Source of the DNA: Zoogloea sp041917255
GTDB taxonomy: Bacteria > Pseudomonadota > Gammaproteobacteria > Burkholderiales > Rhodocyclaceae
Direction: 5' to 3'
Assembly (NCBI GenBank): GCA_041917255.1
Contig: JAYRYA010000018.1
Location: 23,174-87,173 of the forward strand
DNA: 64,000 bases
Shown: piece after piece, positions 24,369-31,943 of the stretch
How the letters are laid out: each line of letters opens with the position of its first letter
How positions within the stretch are numbered: position 1 is the stretch's first letter
Position numbers and translations under genes: made by a program
Notes under the pieces: model-generated
The model's input: only the letters and a program-made list of their open reading frames with translations
Told to the model about the DNA's origin: nothing
The model's database searches: none

Positions 24369-26336
24369 GTGAAAGACGCACAAATGCTTGCTGAACATTT
24401 CTCCGCCTACACCCAGTGGCGCGGAGACGTCGCCTCGGGAATCGGGGAACTCCGCAAGTGGCTGCAGGAAAACGAGATCGGCGATGCCCAGTCCGATCTG
24501 CGCCTGCAGTATCTGCTCGACCGCCTGCGCGAAGACAAGCTGATCGTCGCCTTCGTGGCCGAGTTCTCGCGGGGTAAGTCCGAGCTCATCAACGCCGTGT
24601 TCTTCGCCGGCTACGGCAACCGCATCCTGCCCTCGAGCGCCGGGCGCACCACCATGTGCCCCACCGAGCTGCAATGGAAGGAAGGCGATCAGCCCGAGAT
24701 CCGCCTGCTGCCCATCGAAAGCCGCAAGACCAACGCCAGCATCACCGAACTCAAGCGCTACCCCGAGGAATGGCAGATCCGCCCCCTTGATACCAGCTCG
24801 GCCGAAAGCCTCCAGCAGGCGCTGGCCCAGGTCGGCGAGACGCGCATGGCGACCGTGGCCGAAGCCGAGACGCTGGGCTTCCCGATCGACGAGAGCGGCG
24901 ACAAGGGCATCCGCCCCGACGCCGAGGGCAAGGTCGAGATTCCCCTGTGGCGCCACGCCATCATCCAGTTTCAGCACCCGCTGCTCGAACAGGGCCTGGT
25001 GATCCTCGACACGCCGGGTCTCAACGCCATCGGTGCCGAACCCGAGCTCACCCTCAACCTGCTGCCCAACGCCCACGCGGTGCTGTTCATCCTGGCCGCC
25101 GACACCGGCGTCACCCAGAGCGATCTGGCCGTGTGGCGCGAGCACGTCAATGCCGGGCGCCGTCAGCGCGGCCGCATCGTCGCCCTCAACAAGATCGATG
25201 GCCTGTGGGACGGCCTGCGCACCGATGCCGAGATCGAGCGCGAGATCACCGGCCAGGTGGCGAGCGTCGCCAGCACCCTCGAGATCGACCCATCGCAGGT
25301 CTTCCCGGTGTCGGCCCAGAAGGGTCTGGTTGCCAAGGTGAGCGACGACGCCGAACTGCTTGAGCGCAGCCGCCTCGTAGAGCTGGAGCGGGCCCTGTCC
25401 ACCGAACTCCTGCCCACCAAGCGCGACATCGTCCGCGACAACACCCACGGCGACGTGACCGACATCGTCAGCCGTACGCGCGAACTCCTCAACGCGCGCC
25501 TCACCGGTCTGCGCGAGCAGCTCCAGGAACTCACCGACCTGCGCGGCAAGAACCAGAACGTCATCGAATACATGATGCGCAAGGTGCGCTCCGAGAAGGA
25601 CGAGTTCGAGGAAGGCCTGCAGAAGTACTACGCCGTGCGCAGCGTGTTCTCCAACCTCTCCAACAACCTCTTCGGCCACCTGGGCCTCGATGCCCTGCGC
25701 GACGAAACCCGCCGCACCCGCGAGGCGATGCTCGACGCCGCCTTCTCCCGTGGCCTGCGCGAAGCCATGAAGGGTTTCTTCCAGCACCTGCGCGGCAACC
25801 TCAAGAAGTCCACCGACGAAATCGGCGAGATTTCCAAGATGCTCGACGCGATGTACAAACGCTTGACCGTCGAGCACGGGCTCAAGCTCGCCGCGCCCAC
25901 CGCCTTCTCGACGCTGCGCTACGAGAAGGAGATCGAGCGCCTCGAGGAAGCCTTCAACAGCCAGTTCAACACGGTGCTGACCATCGTCACCACCGAGAAG
26001 CACACCCTCACCCAGAAGTTCTTCGAGACCGTCGCGGTGCAGGCGCGGCGTACCTTCGAGATCGCCAACCGGGACGCAGAGCAGTGGCTGCGAGCGGTGA
26101 TGGCGCCCCTTGAAACCCAGGTGCGCGAATATCAGCTCCAGCTCAAGCGCCGCCTCGAGAGCGTCAAGCGCATCCACCAGGCCACCGACACCCTCGAAGA
26201 CCGGGTGCGCGAACTTGAGCAGGCCGAGGAAACCCTCGTCACGCAGCTCCGCGAACTCGACAAGCTCGCCAACAAGATCGAAAAGGCTCTAGGCGTGCCC
26301 GACGCGCCCACCACGCATTCCGCCCTGGCCGCCTGA
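24369..26336 (+). CDS. Dynamin-like GTPase
   Basis: A 655-residue large GTPase of the bacterial dynamin family, whose members bind and remodel membranes. I choose GTG 24369, which has AGGAA eight bases upstream; ATG 24384 is the alternative. The G1 loop reads AEFSRGKS (residues 64-71), with Ala where the family usually has Gly; G3 is DTPG (from 214) and G4 NKID (274-277). The C-terminal half is long, charged and helical (residues about 340-645), as expected for the stalk, with a late coiled coil (RVRELEQAEETLVTQLREL). It follows mutM by about 90 bases and ends at a strong terminator. Role in the cell is unknown. Confidence 0.85.
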   Translation: MKDAQMLAEHFSAYTQWRGDVASGIGELRKWLQENEIGDAQSDLRLQYLLDRLREDKLIVAFVAEFSRGKSELINAVFFAGYGNRILPSSAGRTTMCPTELQWKEGDQPEIRLLPIESRKTNASITELKRYPEEWQIRPLDTSSAESLQQALAQVGETRMATVAEAETLGFPIDESGDKGIRPDAEGKVEIPLWRHAIIQFQHPLLEQGLVILDTPGLNAIGAEPELTLNLLPNAHAVLFILAADTGVTQSDLAVWREHVNAGRRQRGRIVALNKIDGLWDGLRTDAEIEREITGQVASVASTLEIDPSQVFPVSAQKGLVAKVSDDAELLERSRLVELERALSTELLPTKRDIVRDNTHGDVTDIVSRTRELLNARLTGLREQLQELTDLRGKNQNVIEYMMRKVRSEKDEFEEGLQKYYAVRSVFSNLSNNLFGHLGLDALRDETRRTREAMLDAAFSRGLREAMKGFFQHLRGNLKKSTDEIGEISKMLDAMYKRLTVEHGLKLAAPTAFSTLRYEKEIERLEEAFNSQFNTVLTIVTTEKHTLTQKFFETVAVQARRTFEIANRDAEQWLRAVMAPLETQVREYQLQLKRRLESVKRIHQATDTLEDRVRELEQAEETLVTQLRELDKLANKIEKALGVPDAPTTHSALAA

Positions 26337-26357
26337 CACGCGCGCTCAAAAAACGCA

Positions 26358-26394
26358 AAAAAGCCGGCGCACCCGCAGGTGCAGCCGGCTTTTT
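26358..26394. terminator. Bidirectional terminator between the dynamin-like gene and fdx
   Basis: An AAAAAGCCGGC arm (26358-26368) pairs with GCCGGCTTTTT (26384-26394). The intervening GCACC-CGCA-GGTGC extends the stem, with one bulged A. A/T arms on both sides allow termination of both convergent genes. Confidence 0.93.
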
Positions 26395-26412
26395 GCCGCC
26401 TGGCGCGACGAA

Positions 26413-26664
26413 TTACTTGTCGGCGGTCAGGCGGAGGAACTTCTCCATCAGATCGTCCTTGCTTTCCGGGTGCTCCGGATTGAAGGGGATGCAATCCACC
26501 GGGCAGACCTGCTGGCACTGGGGCTCGTCGAAGTGGCCGACGCACTCGGTGCACTTGTTCGGGTCGATCACATAGATTTCATCACCTTGGGAGATGGCGC
26601 CATTCGGGCACTCCGGCTCGCAGACGTCGCAGTTGATGCACTCGTCGGTAATCATCAAGGCCAT
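26413..26664 (-). CDS. fdx: Ferredoxin with two [4Fe-4S] clusters (YfhL-like)
   Basis: An 83-residue electron carrier. Cluster I ligands are C9, C12, C15 and C19 (CINCDVCEPEC). Cluster II has the longer spacing C38-x2-C41-x8-C50-x3-C54 that marks the YfhL/Allochromatium-type ferredoxins, with a further C58 and a C-terminal helix. It follows coaD by 21 bases in an order seen in related bacteria. Its redox partner is not indicated. Confidence 0.95.
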   Translation of the reverse strand: MALMITDECINCDVCEPECPNGAISQGDEIYVIDPNKCTECVGHFDEPQCQQVCPVDCIPFNPEHPESKDDLMEKFLRLTADK

Positions 26665-26685
26665 TTTGTTTGTTTCCTTCGTTAC

Positions 26686-27174
26686 TTACTGTTTGTTGAT
26701 CTTGCTGAGCAGCCGCGCATTGACGCCCGGCTGCACAAATTTGCTGACATCACCGCCGAGCCGTGCGATCTCGCGCACCATGGTGGCTGAGATGAACATG
26801 TACTCGTCGGCAGGCGTCAGGAATACCGTCTCGACGTCCGGGTAAAGCTTGCGGTTCATGCCGGCCATCTGGAATTCATACTCGAAATCCGACACGGCCC
26901 TAAGCCCACGCAGGATGACCCGAGCGTTGTTCCGGTGCAGGAAGTCCATCAGCAGACAGGAGAACCCCTGCACCTCGACGTTCGGGTACGGCGCCAGTAC
27001 ATCCTTGGCGATCTCCACACGCTCCTCGAGGGAGAAGATCGGCCCTTTTCCCCCGCTCGTCGCCACACCGATGATGAGCTTCTCGAACAGACGGGAGGCC
27101 CGGCGAACCAGATCCTCGTGTCCGCGGGTGAATGGATCGAAGGTGCCCGGATAAACCGCGATACCGTCTCTCAT
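26686..27174 (-). CDS. coaD: Phosphopantetheine adenylyltransferase
   Basis: CoaD joins ATP and 4'-phosphopantetheine to form dephospho-CoA. The 162-residue protein has the nucleotidyltransferase TxGH-type motif in YPGTFDPFTRGHEDLV, substrate residues in LRGLRAVSDFEYEFQM, and the C-terminal ATP loop FISATMVREIARLGGDV. Length is typical of the family. It is between rsmD and fdx, all on the minus strand. Confidence 0.98.
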   Translation of the reverse strand: MRDGIAVYPGTFDPFTRGHEDLVRRASRLFEKLIIGVATSGGKGPIFSLEERVEIAKDVLAPYPNVEVQGFSCLLMDFLHRNNARVILRGLRAVSDFEYEFQMAGMNRKLYPDVETVFLTPADEYMFISATMVREIARLGGDVSKFVQPGVNARLLSKINKQ

Positions 27175-27209
27175 GCAAAGCCCCTCCCGGCCGGCGAGAT
27201 CAACGTCGA

Positions 27210-27746
27210 TCAGTCGGCGCGGGCGAAGAGGTGGTAATACACCTGTCCGGCCGAGCCATGCTTGATTCGCGTCAATCGGTCGATGTTGTCGATGTTGTAT
27301 TCCGCTTCCACATAGACCAGCCCTTCGTCGGCGAGGAGTTTCGGCAGGAGCGGCGCGATGCGATCGATCCAGCCGGCCCGGTAGGGCGGGTCGACGAACA
27401 CGACGTCAAAAGGCTGGTTCGTGGAACGGGCGAAGTTTAGCGCATCGCCCCTCACAATCTGTACACGCGACGTTTGTAGGGTTTTTGCGTTGGACTGCAG
27501 CGCGGCCAGCGCTGTCGGATCCTGCTCGATCATCGTGACGCTCGCTGCCCCCCGCGACGCTGCCTCAAAGCCCAACGCACCGCTCCCGGCGAAGAGGTCG
27601 AGGCACTGCAGGCCGTCCATGTCCTGACCAAGCCAGTTGAAGAGCGTCTCGCGCACCCTGTCGGGCGTAGGGCGCAGGCCCTTCACGGTGCGCACGTCGA
27701 TCAGGCGCGAACGCCACTCGCCGCCGATGATGCGGATGCGACTCAA
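27210..27746 (-). CDS. rsmD: 16S rRNA (guanine-966 N2)-methyltransferase
   Basis: RsmD methylates G966 of 16S rRNA. The 178-residue protein starts RIIGGEWRSRLIDV, has the SAM loop DLFAGSGALGFEAASRGA and the catalytic FVDPPYRAG (DPPY motif). The start appears to be a TTG at 27746 that overlaps the M16 stop codon; there is no ATG in the right place, and the protein needs this N-terminus. Overlap suggests coupling with the upstream peptidase gene, as in related genomes. Confidence 0.95.
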   Translation of the reverse strand: MSRIRIIGGEWRSRLIDVRTVKGLRPTPDRVRETLFNWLGQDMDGLQCLDLFAGSGALGFEAASRGAASVTMIEQDPTALAALQSNAKTLQTSRVQIVRGDALNFARSTNQPFDVVFVDPPYRAGWIDRIAPLLPKLLADEGLVYVEAEYNIDNIDRLTRIKHGSAGQVYYHLFARAD

Positions 27747-29104
27747 CGAGCGGCTCCGTTCTTCGGCGCTGCGGTCTTGTCGCCATCACCGCCGACGACA
27801 ACCGTCACCAGCTTGTCCTGGGACACATGGCGGCGGAAGGCATCGCGGATCTGCGCTGCGGTAACCGCACGCACCTTGTCGCGCCAGGTGTCGAGGTAAT
27901 CCAGCGGCAGCCCGAAGCTGCCGATGGCGGCCACCTGGTCGAGCATCTTGCGGTTGGAATCGAGGCGCAGCGCAAAACCGTTGATGAGGTTGTCCTTGGC
28001 GGCCTTGAGTTCGGCTTCGGTCGGGCCCTTGGCGAGGAACTCGTCGAGGGTCGTGCCAACCACCTTGAGGGCGTCGTCGGTCTGGCTGCCCTTGGTCTGC
28101 AGGCCGATCTGGAACGGGCCGACATCGCGCTGGGGGGCAAAGTAGCTGTACACGCTGTAGGCGTAGCCGCGCTTCTCGCGCACCTCGCCGGTAAGGCGCG
28201 ACACGAAACCGCCGCCGCCCAGGATGTAGTTGCCGACGAACAGCGGGAAGAAATCCGGATCGCCCCGGCGGATGCCCGGCTGACCGACAGCGATGTGCGC
28301 CTGGGCCGACGGGTGTGGCACGCGGATCACCTGACGCGCCGGCACCGTGGTGTTGACGGTCGCGGCCGGCGCCTCGCCCACAGGGAGGTCCGCCACCAGC
28401 CGGTTGGCGATGGCTTCGGCCTCGGCGCGGGACACGTCGCCGACGATGCTCACCGTAGCCCGGGCCGAGGTGTAGTTGCGGCGATGGAAATCCGCCAGAT
28501 CATCGCGGCTGATGGTCGTCACGGTGTCGACGGTGGGCGCGCGGCCGTACGGGTGATCCGGGAAGATCGCCGCGGCAAAGCGCCGGGCGAGGATCGAATC
28601 AGGCTGGGTTTCGGCCTCCTTCAGGCCGGCGATGAGGCGAGACTTCTCGCGCTCGACCGCGGCGGCCGGGAAGGTCGGCTTGCCGATCAGGGTGGCGAGG
28701 AGTTCCACCGCGCCGTCGCGTTCGGGGGCGCTGCTGAGGGTGCGCAGCGACAGCGACGCGCGGTCCATGTCGGCGCCGCCGCCGATCTGGGCGCCCAGAT
28801 CGGCGACACGGTTGGCGATGGCCTCTTCATCCAGCGCACCGGCGCCAGCGTCGAGGAGACCGCGGGTCAGCCCGGCGAGCCCGGCCTTGCCGGCGGGAAC
28901 TTCAGTGCCGGCGGCACGGAAATCCACCTGCACGTCGACGATGGGCAGGGCCCGGCTCTCGACGAAGAACACCCGGGTACCACCGGGAGTGGTCCAGTTC
29001 TGGATGGCCAGCCCGGCGCGGGCCGGGGAGGAAAGCAGCGTGGCGACGGTCAGCACGAGGGCCAGACCGAAGCGTTGGCGATGGGAGATCATCGATCGAT
29101 TCAC
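27743..29104 (-). CDS. M16-family peptidase homologue lacking the zinc site
   Basis: A 453-residue exported protein (signal peptide ending near PARA) with the M16/insulinase fold. The HxxEH zinc motif is absent: the corresponding segment reads AGLAGLTRGLLDAG. The fold is recognisable from GGTRVFFVESRALPIVDVQVDFRAAG, ARATVSIVGDVSRAEAEAIA and GGGGFVSRLTGEVREKRGYAYSVYS. In M16B pairs the inactive partner forms the chamber with the active one; here the active gene is immediately upstream (15-base gap). Both probably act in the periplasm. Confidence 0.93.
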   Translation of the reverse strand: MNRSMISHRQRFGLALVLTVATLLSSPARAGLAIQNWTTPGGTRVFFVESRALPIVDVQVDFRAAGTEVPAGKAGLAGLTRGLLDAGAGALDEEAIANRVADLGAQIGGGADMDRASLSLRTLSSAPERDGAVELLATLIGKPTFPAAAVEREKSRLIAGLKEAETQPDSILARRFAAAIFPDHPYGRAPTVDTVTTISRDDLADFHRRNYTSARATVSIVGDVSRAEAEAIANRLVADLPVGEAPAATVNTTVPARQVIRVPHPSAQAHIAVGQPGIRRGDPDFFPLFVGNYILGGGGFVSRLTGEVREKRGYAYSVYSYFAPQRDVGPFQIGLQTKGSQTDDALKVVGTTLDEFLAKGPTEAELKAAKDNLINGFALRLDSNRKMLDQVAAIGSFGLPLDYLDTWRDKVRAVTAAQIRDAFRRHVSQDKLVTVVVGGDGDKTAAPKNGAAR

Positions 29105-29119
29105 CTGAAAAGCAGAGCG

Positions 29120-30499
29120 TCAGTGGTGATGGCCGCCGGCCGCCTGCGCCTTGGCGCGGGCCTGCGGGTCCACCGGCAGGGGATCAAGCTGTGCGACGGT
29201 GAGGCTGTCGTCGCTGAAATACTTGCGGGCCACGGCCTGCACCTCGGCCGGGGTCACGGCGCGGATGCGCTCGAGCATCTCGGCGTCGTTCTTCCAGGAC
29301 AGGCCGACCATCTCGGCCATGCCGATTTCCATGGCCTGGCCCATCAGCGAGTCGCGCTTGTAAACCTGGCCGGAGACGGCCTGGGCCTTCACCCGGCGCA
29401 GCTCGTCGTCGGAGACGCCGTCGGTCTGGATGCGGGTGAGCTCGGCGCGCAGGGCGGCCTCCACGTCGGCGACCGTATTGCCGGCAGCGGGCGCTCCATC
29501 CAGTACGAAGAGGGATTCGCCCCGGGCGGTGCCGTCGTAGCCGGCGCCAGCAGTCACCGCCACGCGGCTACCGCGCACGATGTTCTTGGCGAGCCGGGCG
29601 CCGTCGTAGCCATCGAGCACGGCAGCGAGCACCTGCAGGGCGTAGTAGTCGCCATCCTTCTTGATGTCACGCAACGTGGGCACGCGCCACGCAAGGGCCA
29701 CGTATGGCAGCTCGGCCGGCGCCTTCACCACGGTGCGGCGCGGGCCGGCCTGCTCGGGCTCCGACAGCGGCTTGCGCACCGGCAAGGCGCGGGCCCTGGC
29801 GTGGCCGTAGGTGCGCTCGGCTTCCTTGAACACCGCGGCGTGATCCACGTCGCCCACCACCACCAGGGTGGCGTTGTTGGGCACGTACCAGCGCTGGTGC
29901 CAGTCGCGGGCATCCTGGGCGGTCATGTTGTCCAGGTCCGACATCCAGCCGATCACGGGGCGGCGATACGGGTGGGCCTGAAAGGCTGTGGCCATCAGTT
30001 GCTCGACGACCAGCGAGCGGGGCTTGTCGTCGGTGCGCAGGCGGCGCTCTTCCTTGACCACCTCGATCTCCTTGCGGAAACCGTCCTCGGTGATCTGCAG
30101 GTTGCTCATCCGGTCGGCCTCCAGCGTCATCATCTTGCCGAGGGCTTCCTTGGGCACCTGCTGGAAGTAGGCGGTGTAGTCGTAGCTGGTGAAGGCGTTG
30201 TCGCGCCCGCCGGCGGCGGCCACCTGCTTGTTGAACTCGCCGGGGCCGACCTTTCTGGTGCCCTTGAACATCATGTGCTCCAGCAGATGGGCCACACCCG
30301 AGGTGCCGTCCACCTCGTCCATCGCGCCCACTTTGTACCAGACCATGTGCACCACCGACGGCGCCCGCCGGTCTTCCTTGACGATCAGCTTCATTCCGTT
30401 GGGAAGGGTGTGCTCGAAGGGATTGGCCCAGGCCGGCATGGCAAAGGCCACTGCCAGGGCGCCGGCAACGATGCCGGAGCGCAAACTGCGATTCATCAT
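29120..30499 (-). CDS. M16-family zinc metallopeptidase (active partner)
   Basis: An exported M16B peptidase of about 459 residues. The inverted zinc motif is intact (HLLEHMMFKGT, HxxEH), with the downstream Glu region NAFTSYDYTAYFQQV, VVVGDVDHAAVFKEAERTYG and the R/Y pair region near the C-terminus. A signal peptide (MNRSLRSGIVAGALAV to AWA) supports the start at 30499 or 30496; in-frame ATG codons at 30514 and 30559 are possible but have no better ribosome-binding site. The C-terminus ends in a short His tract (GGHHH). The substrate is unknown. Divergent from ftsY. Confidence 0.93.
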   Translation of the reverse strand: MMNRSLRSGIVAGALAVAFAMPAWANPFEHTLPNGMKLIVKEDRRAPSVVHMVWYKVGAMDEVDGTSGVAHLLEHMMFKGTRKVGPGEFNKQVAAAGGRDNAFTSYDYTAYFQQVPKEALGKMMTLEADRMSNLQITEDGFRKEIEVVKEERRLRTDDKPRSLVVEQLMATAFQAHPYRRPVIGWMSDLDNMTAQDARDWHQRWYVPNNATLVVVGDVDHAAVFKEAERTYGHARARALPVRKPLSEPEQAGPRRTVVKAPAELPYVALAWRVPTLRDIKKDGDYYALQVLAAVLDGYDGARLAKNIVRGSRVAVTAGAGYDGTARGESLFVLDGAPAAGNTVADVEAALRAELTRIQTDGVSDDELRRVKAQAVSGQVYKRDSLMGQAMEIGMAEMVGLSWKNDAEMLERIRAVTPAEVQAVARKYFSDDSLTVAQLDPLPVDPQARAKAQAAGGHHH

Positions 30500-30690
30500 A
30501 GGCTTTTGAAGCATCTGGTAAAATTTGAAGATGCAGGCTGTCGGAAGCTTTCCACTCAACGCATTGCCCGCTGCGCCCCACGTGTTCGCGCGGCATCATA
30601 GCGGCATCCGACACCCCGGCCAACCGGCTTTGGCACGCGGCTTCGCGCGCTGACCGCCAAGATTCGACCCACACTCAGACCCGGCTCCTC

Positions 30691-31779
30691 ATGTTTGGTT
30701 TCCTGAAGAAAACCCTCAAGGGCGGCGATACGCCTCCCGAAACGCCCACGCCGGAAACGGCCGCGGCCCCTGTCCAGGCACCGGCTCCCACGCCCGCCGC
30801 CGCGCCGGCGCCTGCCCCCGAACCCGAGAAGAAGCGTTCGTGGATGGACCGTCTGCGCTCCGGCCTGTCGCGCACCCGCGAGCAGATCGGCGGCGGCCTC
30901 GGCGGCATCACCAGCCTGTTCTCGAGGCGCAAGATCGACGAGGAGTTCCTCGAAGAACTCGAGACCACCCTGCTGATGGCCGACTGCGGCGTCGAGGCGA
31001 CCCAGCACCTGCTCAAGGAGCTGCGCCTGCGCTGGAAGCGCGACAAGCTCGAGACCGCCGACCAGCTCCAGGGCGCGCTGCAGGAGGGCCTCCTGTCCAT
31101 CCTCCAGCCGCTGGAAAAGCCCCTCGAGATCACCGGCCACAAACCCTACATCATCATGATCGCGGGGGTGAATGGCTCGGGCAAGACGACCTCCATCGGC
31201 AAGCTCGCCAAGCACTTCCAGAACCAGGGCAAGAGCGTGCTGCTGGCCGCCGGCGACACTTTCCGCGCCGCCGCCCGCGAGCAGCTGATGACCTGGGGCG
31301 AGCGCAACGGCGTGGCCGTCATCGCCCAGGAATCCGGCGACCCGGCTGCGGTGGTGTTCGACGCGATCAGCGCAGCCCGCGCCCGCAACATCGATATCGT
31401 CCTGGCCGACACCGCCGGCCGCCTGCCCACCCAGCTGCACCTGATGGAAGAGATCGCCAAGGTGCGCCGGGTGATCCAGAAGGCCGAGCCTTCCGGCCCC
31501 CACGAAGTCCTGCTGGTGCTTGACGCCAACATCGGCCAGAACGCCCTGCAGCAGGTCAAAGCCTTCGACGCCGCCATCGGCGTCACCGGCCTGGTGCTCA
31601 CCAAGCTCGACGGCACCGCCAAGGGCGGCGTGGTGGCCGCCATCGCCCGCCAGAGCCCAAAGCCCCTGCGCTTCATCGGCGTGGGCGAGCAGATCGACGA
31701 CCTGCAGGCCTTCCGTGCCAAGGAGTTCGTCGACGCGCTGTTCACCCCGGTGGGCGGCAACGCCGACAGCCAGGGCTGA
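30691..31779 (+). CDS. ftsY: Signal recognition particle receptor FtsY
   Basis: FtsY is the SRP receptor GTPase that directs nascent membrane proteins to SecYEG. The 362-residue protein has a short Ala/Pro-rich N-terminal region (residues 15-50) in place of a long acidic A domain, then the NG domain. Motifs are GVNGSGKTTSIGKLAKHF (P-loop), DTFRAAAREQL, DTAGRLPTQLHLMEE, TKLDGTAKGG and the C-terminal GVGEQIDDLQAF. It is divergent from the M16 genes, an arrangement common in Proteobacteria. Confidence 0.98.
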   Translation: MFGFLKKTLKGGDTPPETPTPETAAAPVQAPAPTPAAAPAPAPEPEKKRSWMDRLRSGLSRTREQIGGGLGGITSLFSRRKIDEEFLEELETTLLMADCGVEATQHLLKELRLRWKRDKLETADQLQGALQEGLLSILQPLEKPLEITGHKPYIIMIAGVNGSGKTTSIGKLAKHFQNQGKSVLLAAGDTFRAAAREQLMTWGERNGVAVIAQESGDPAAVVFDAISAARARNIDIVLADTAGRLPTQLHLMEEIAKVRRVIQKAEPSGPHEVLLVLDANIGQNALQQVKAFDAAIGVTGLVLTKLDGTAKGGVVAAIARQSPKPLRFIGVGEQIDDLQAFRAKEFVDALFTPVGGNADSQG

Positions 31780-31789
31780 CCCCCCCGCC

Positions 31790-31829
31790 ATCCAGCGTGG
31801 GGCGCGACCCTGCGCTGGATCGCGCCCCA
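31790..31829 (+). other. Interleaved inverted repeats after ftsY
   Basis: Two inverted repeats alternate: ATCCAGCG (31790-31797) with CGCTGGAT (31813-31820), and TGGGGCGCG (31798-31806) with CGCGCCCCA (31821-31829). Only six bases separate the inner arms and the outer spacers are zero, so the two stems should exclude each other. There is no T-run. It could terminate ftsY or regulate the operon starting at 31944. Confidence 0.45.
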
Positions 31830-31943
31830 AGGCCCCGCCCACGCGATTGCCGCGTGCGCGGCCGCTCTCATTGGCCTATGCTGGCCCCAGAAGGGGCGGC
31901 AGCGATCTTCCAGGCATCCCGCCCCTGCCCAGGAGTGCTGCGG

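Noticed and set aside
24339..26177. 612-codon frame opposite the dynamin-like GTPase
   Set aside because: The sense strand encodes G1, G3 and G4 motifs in order; the antisense product is low-complexity.
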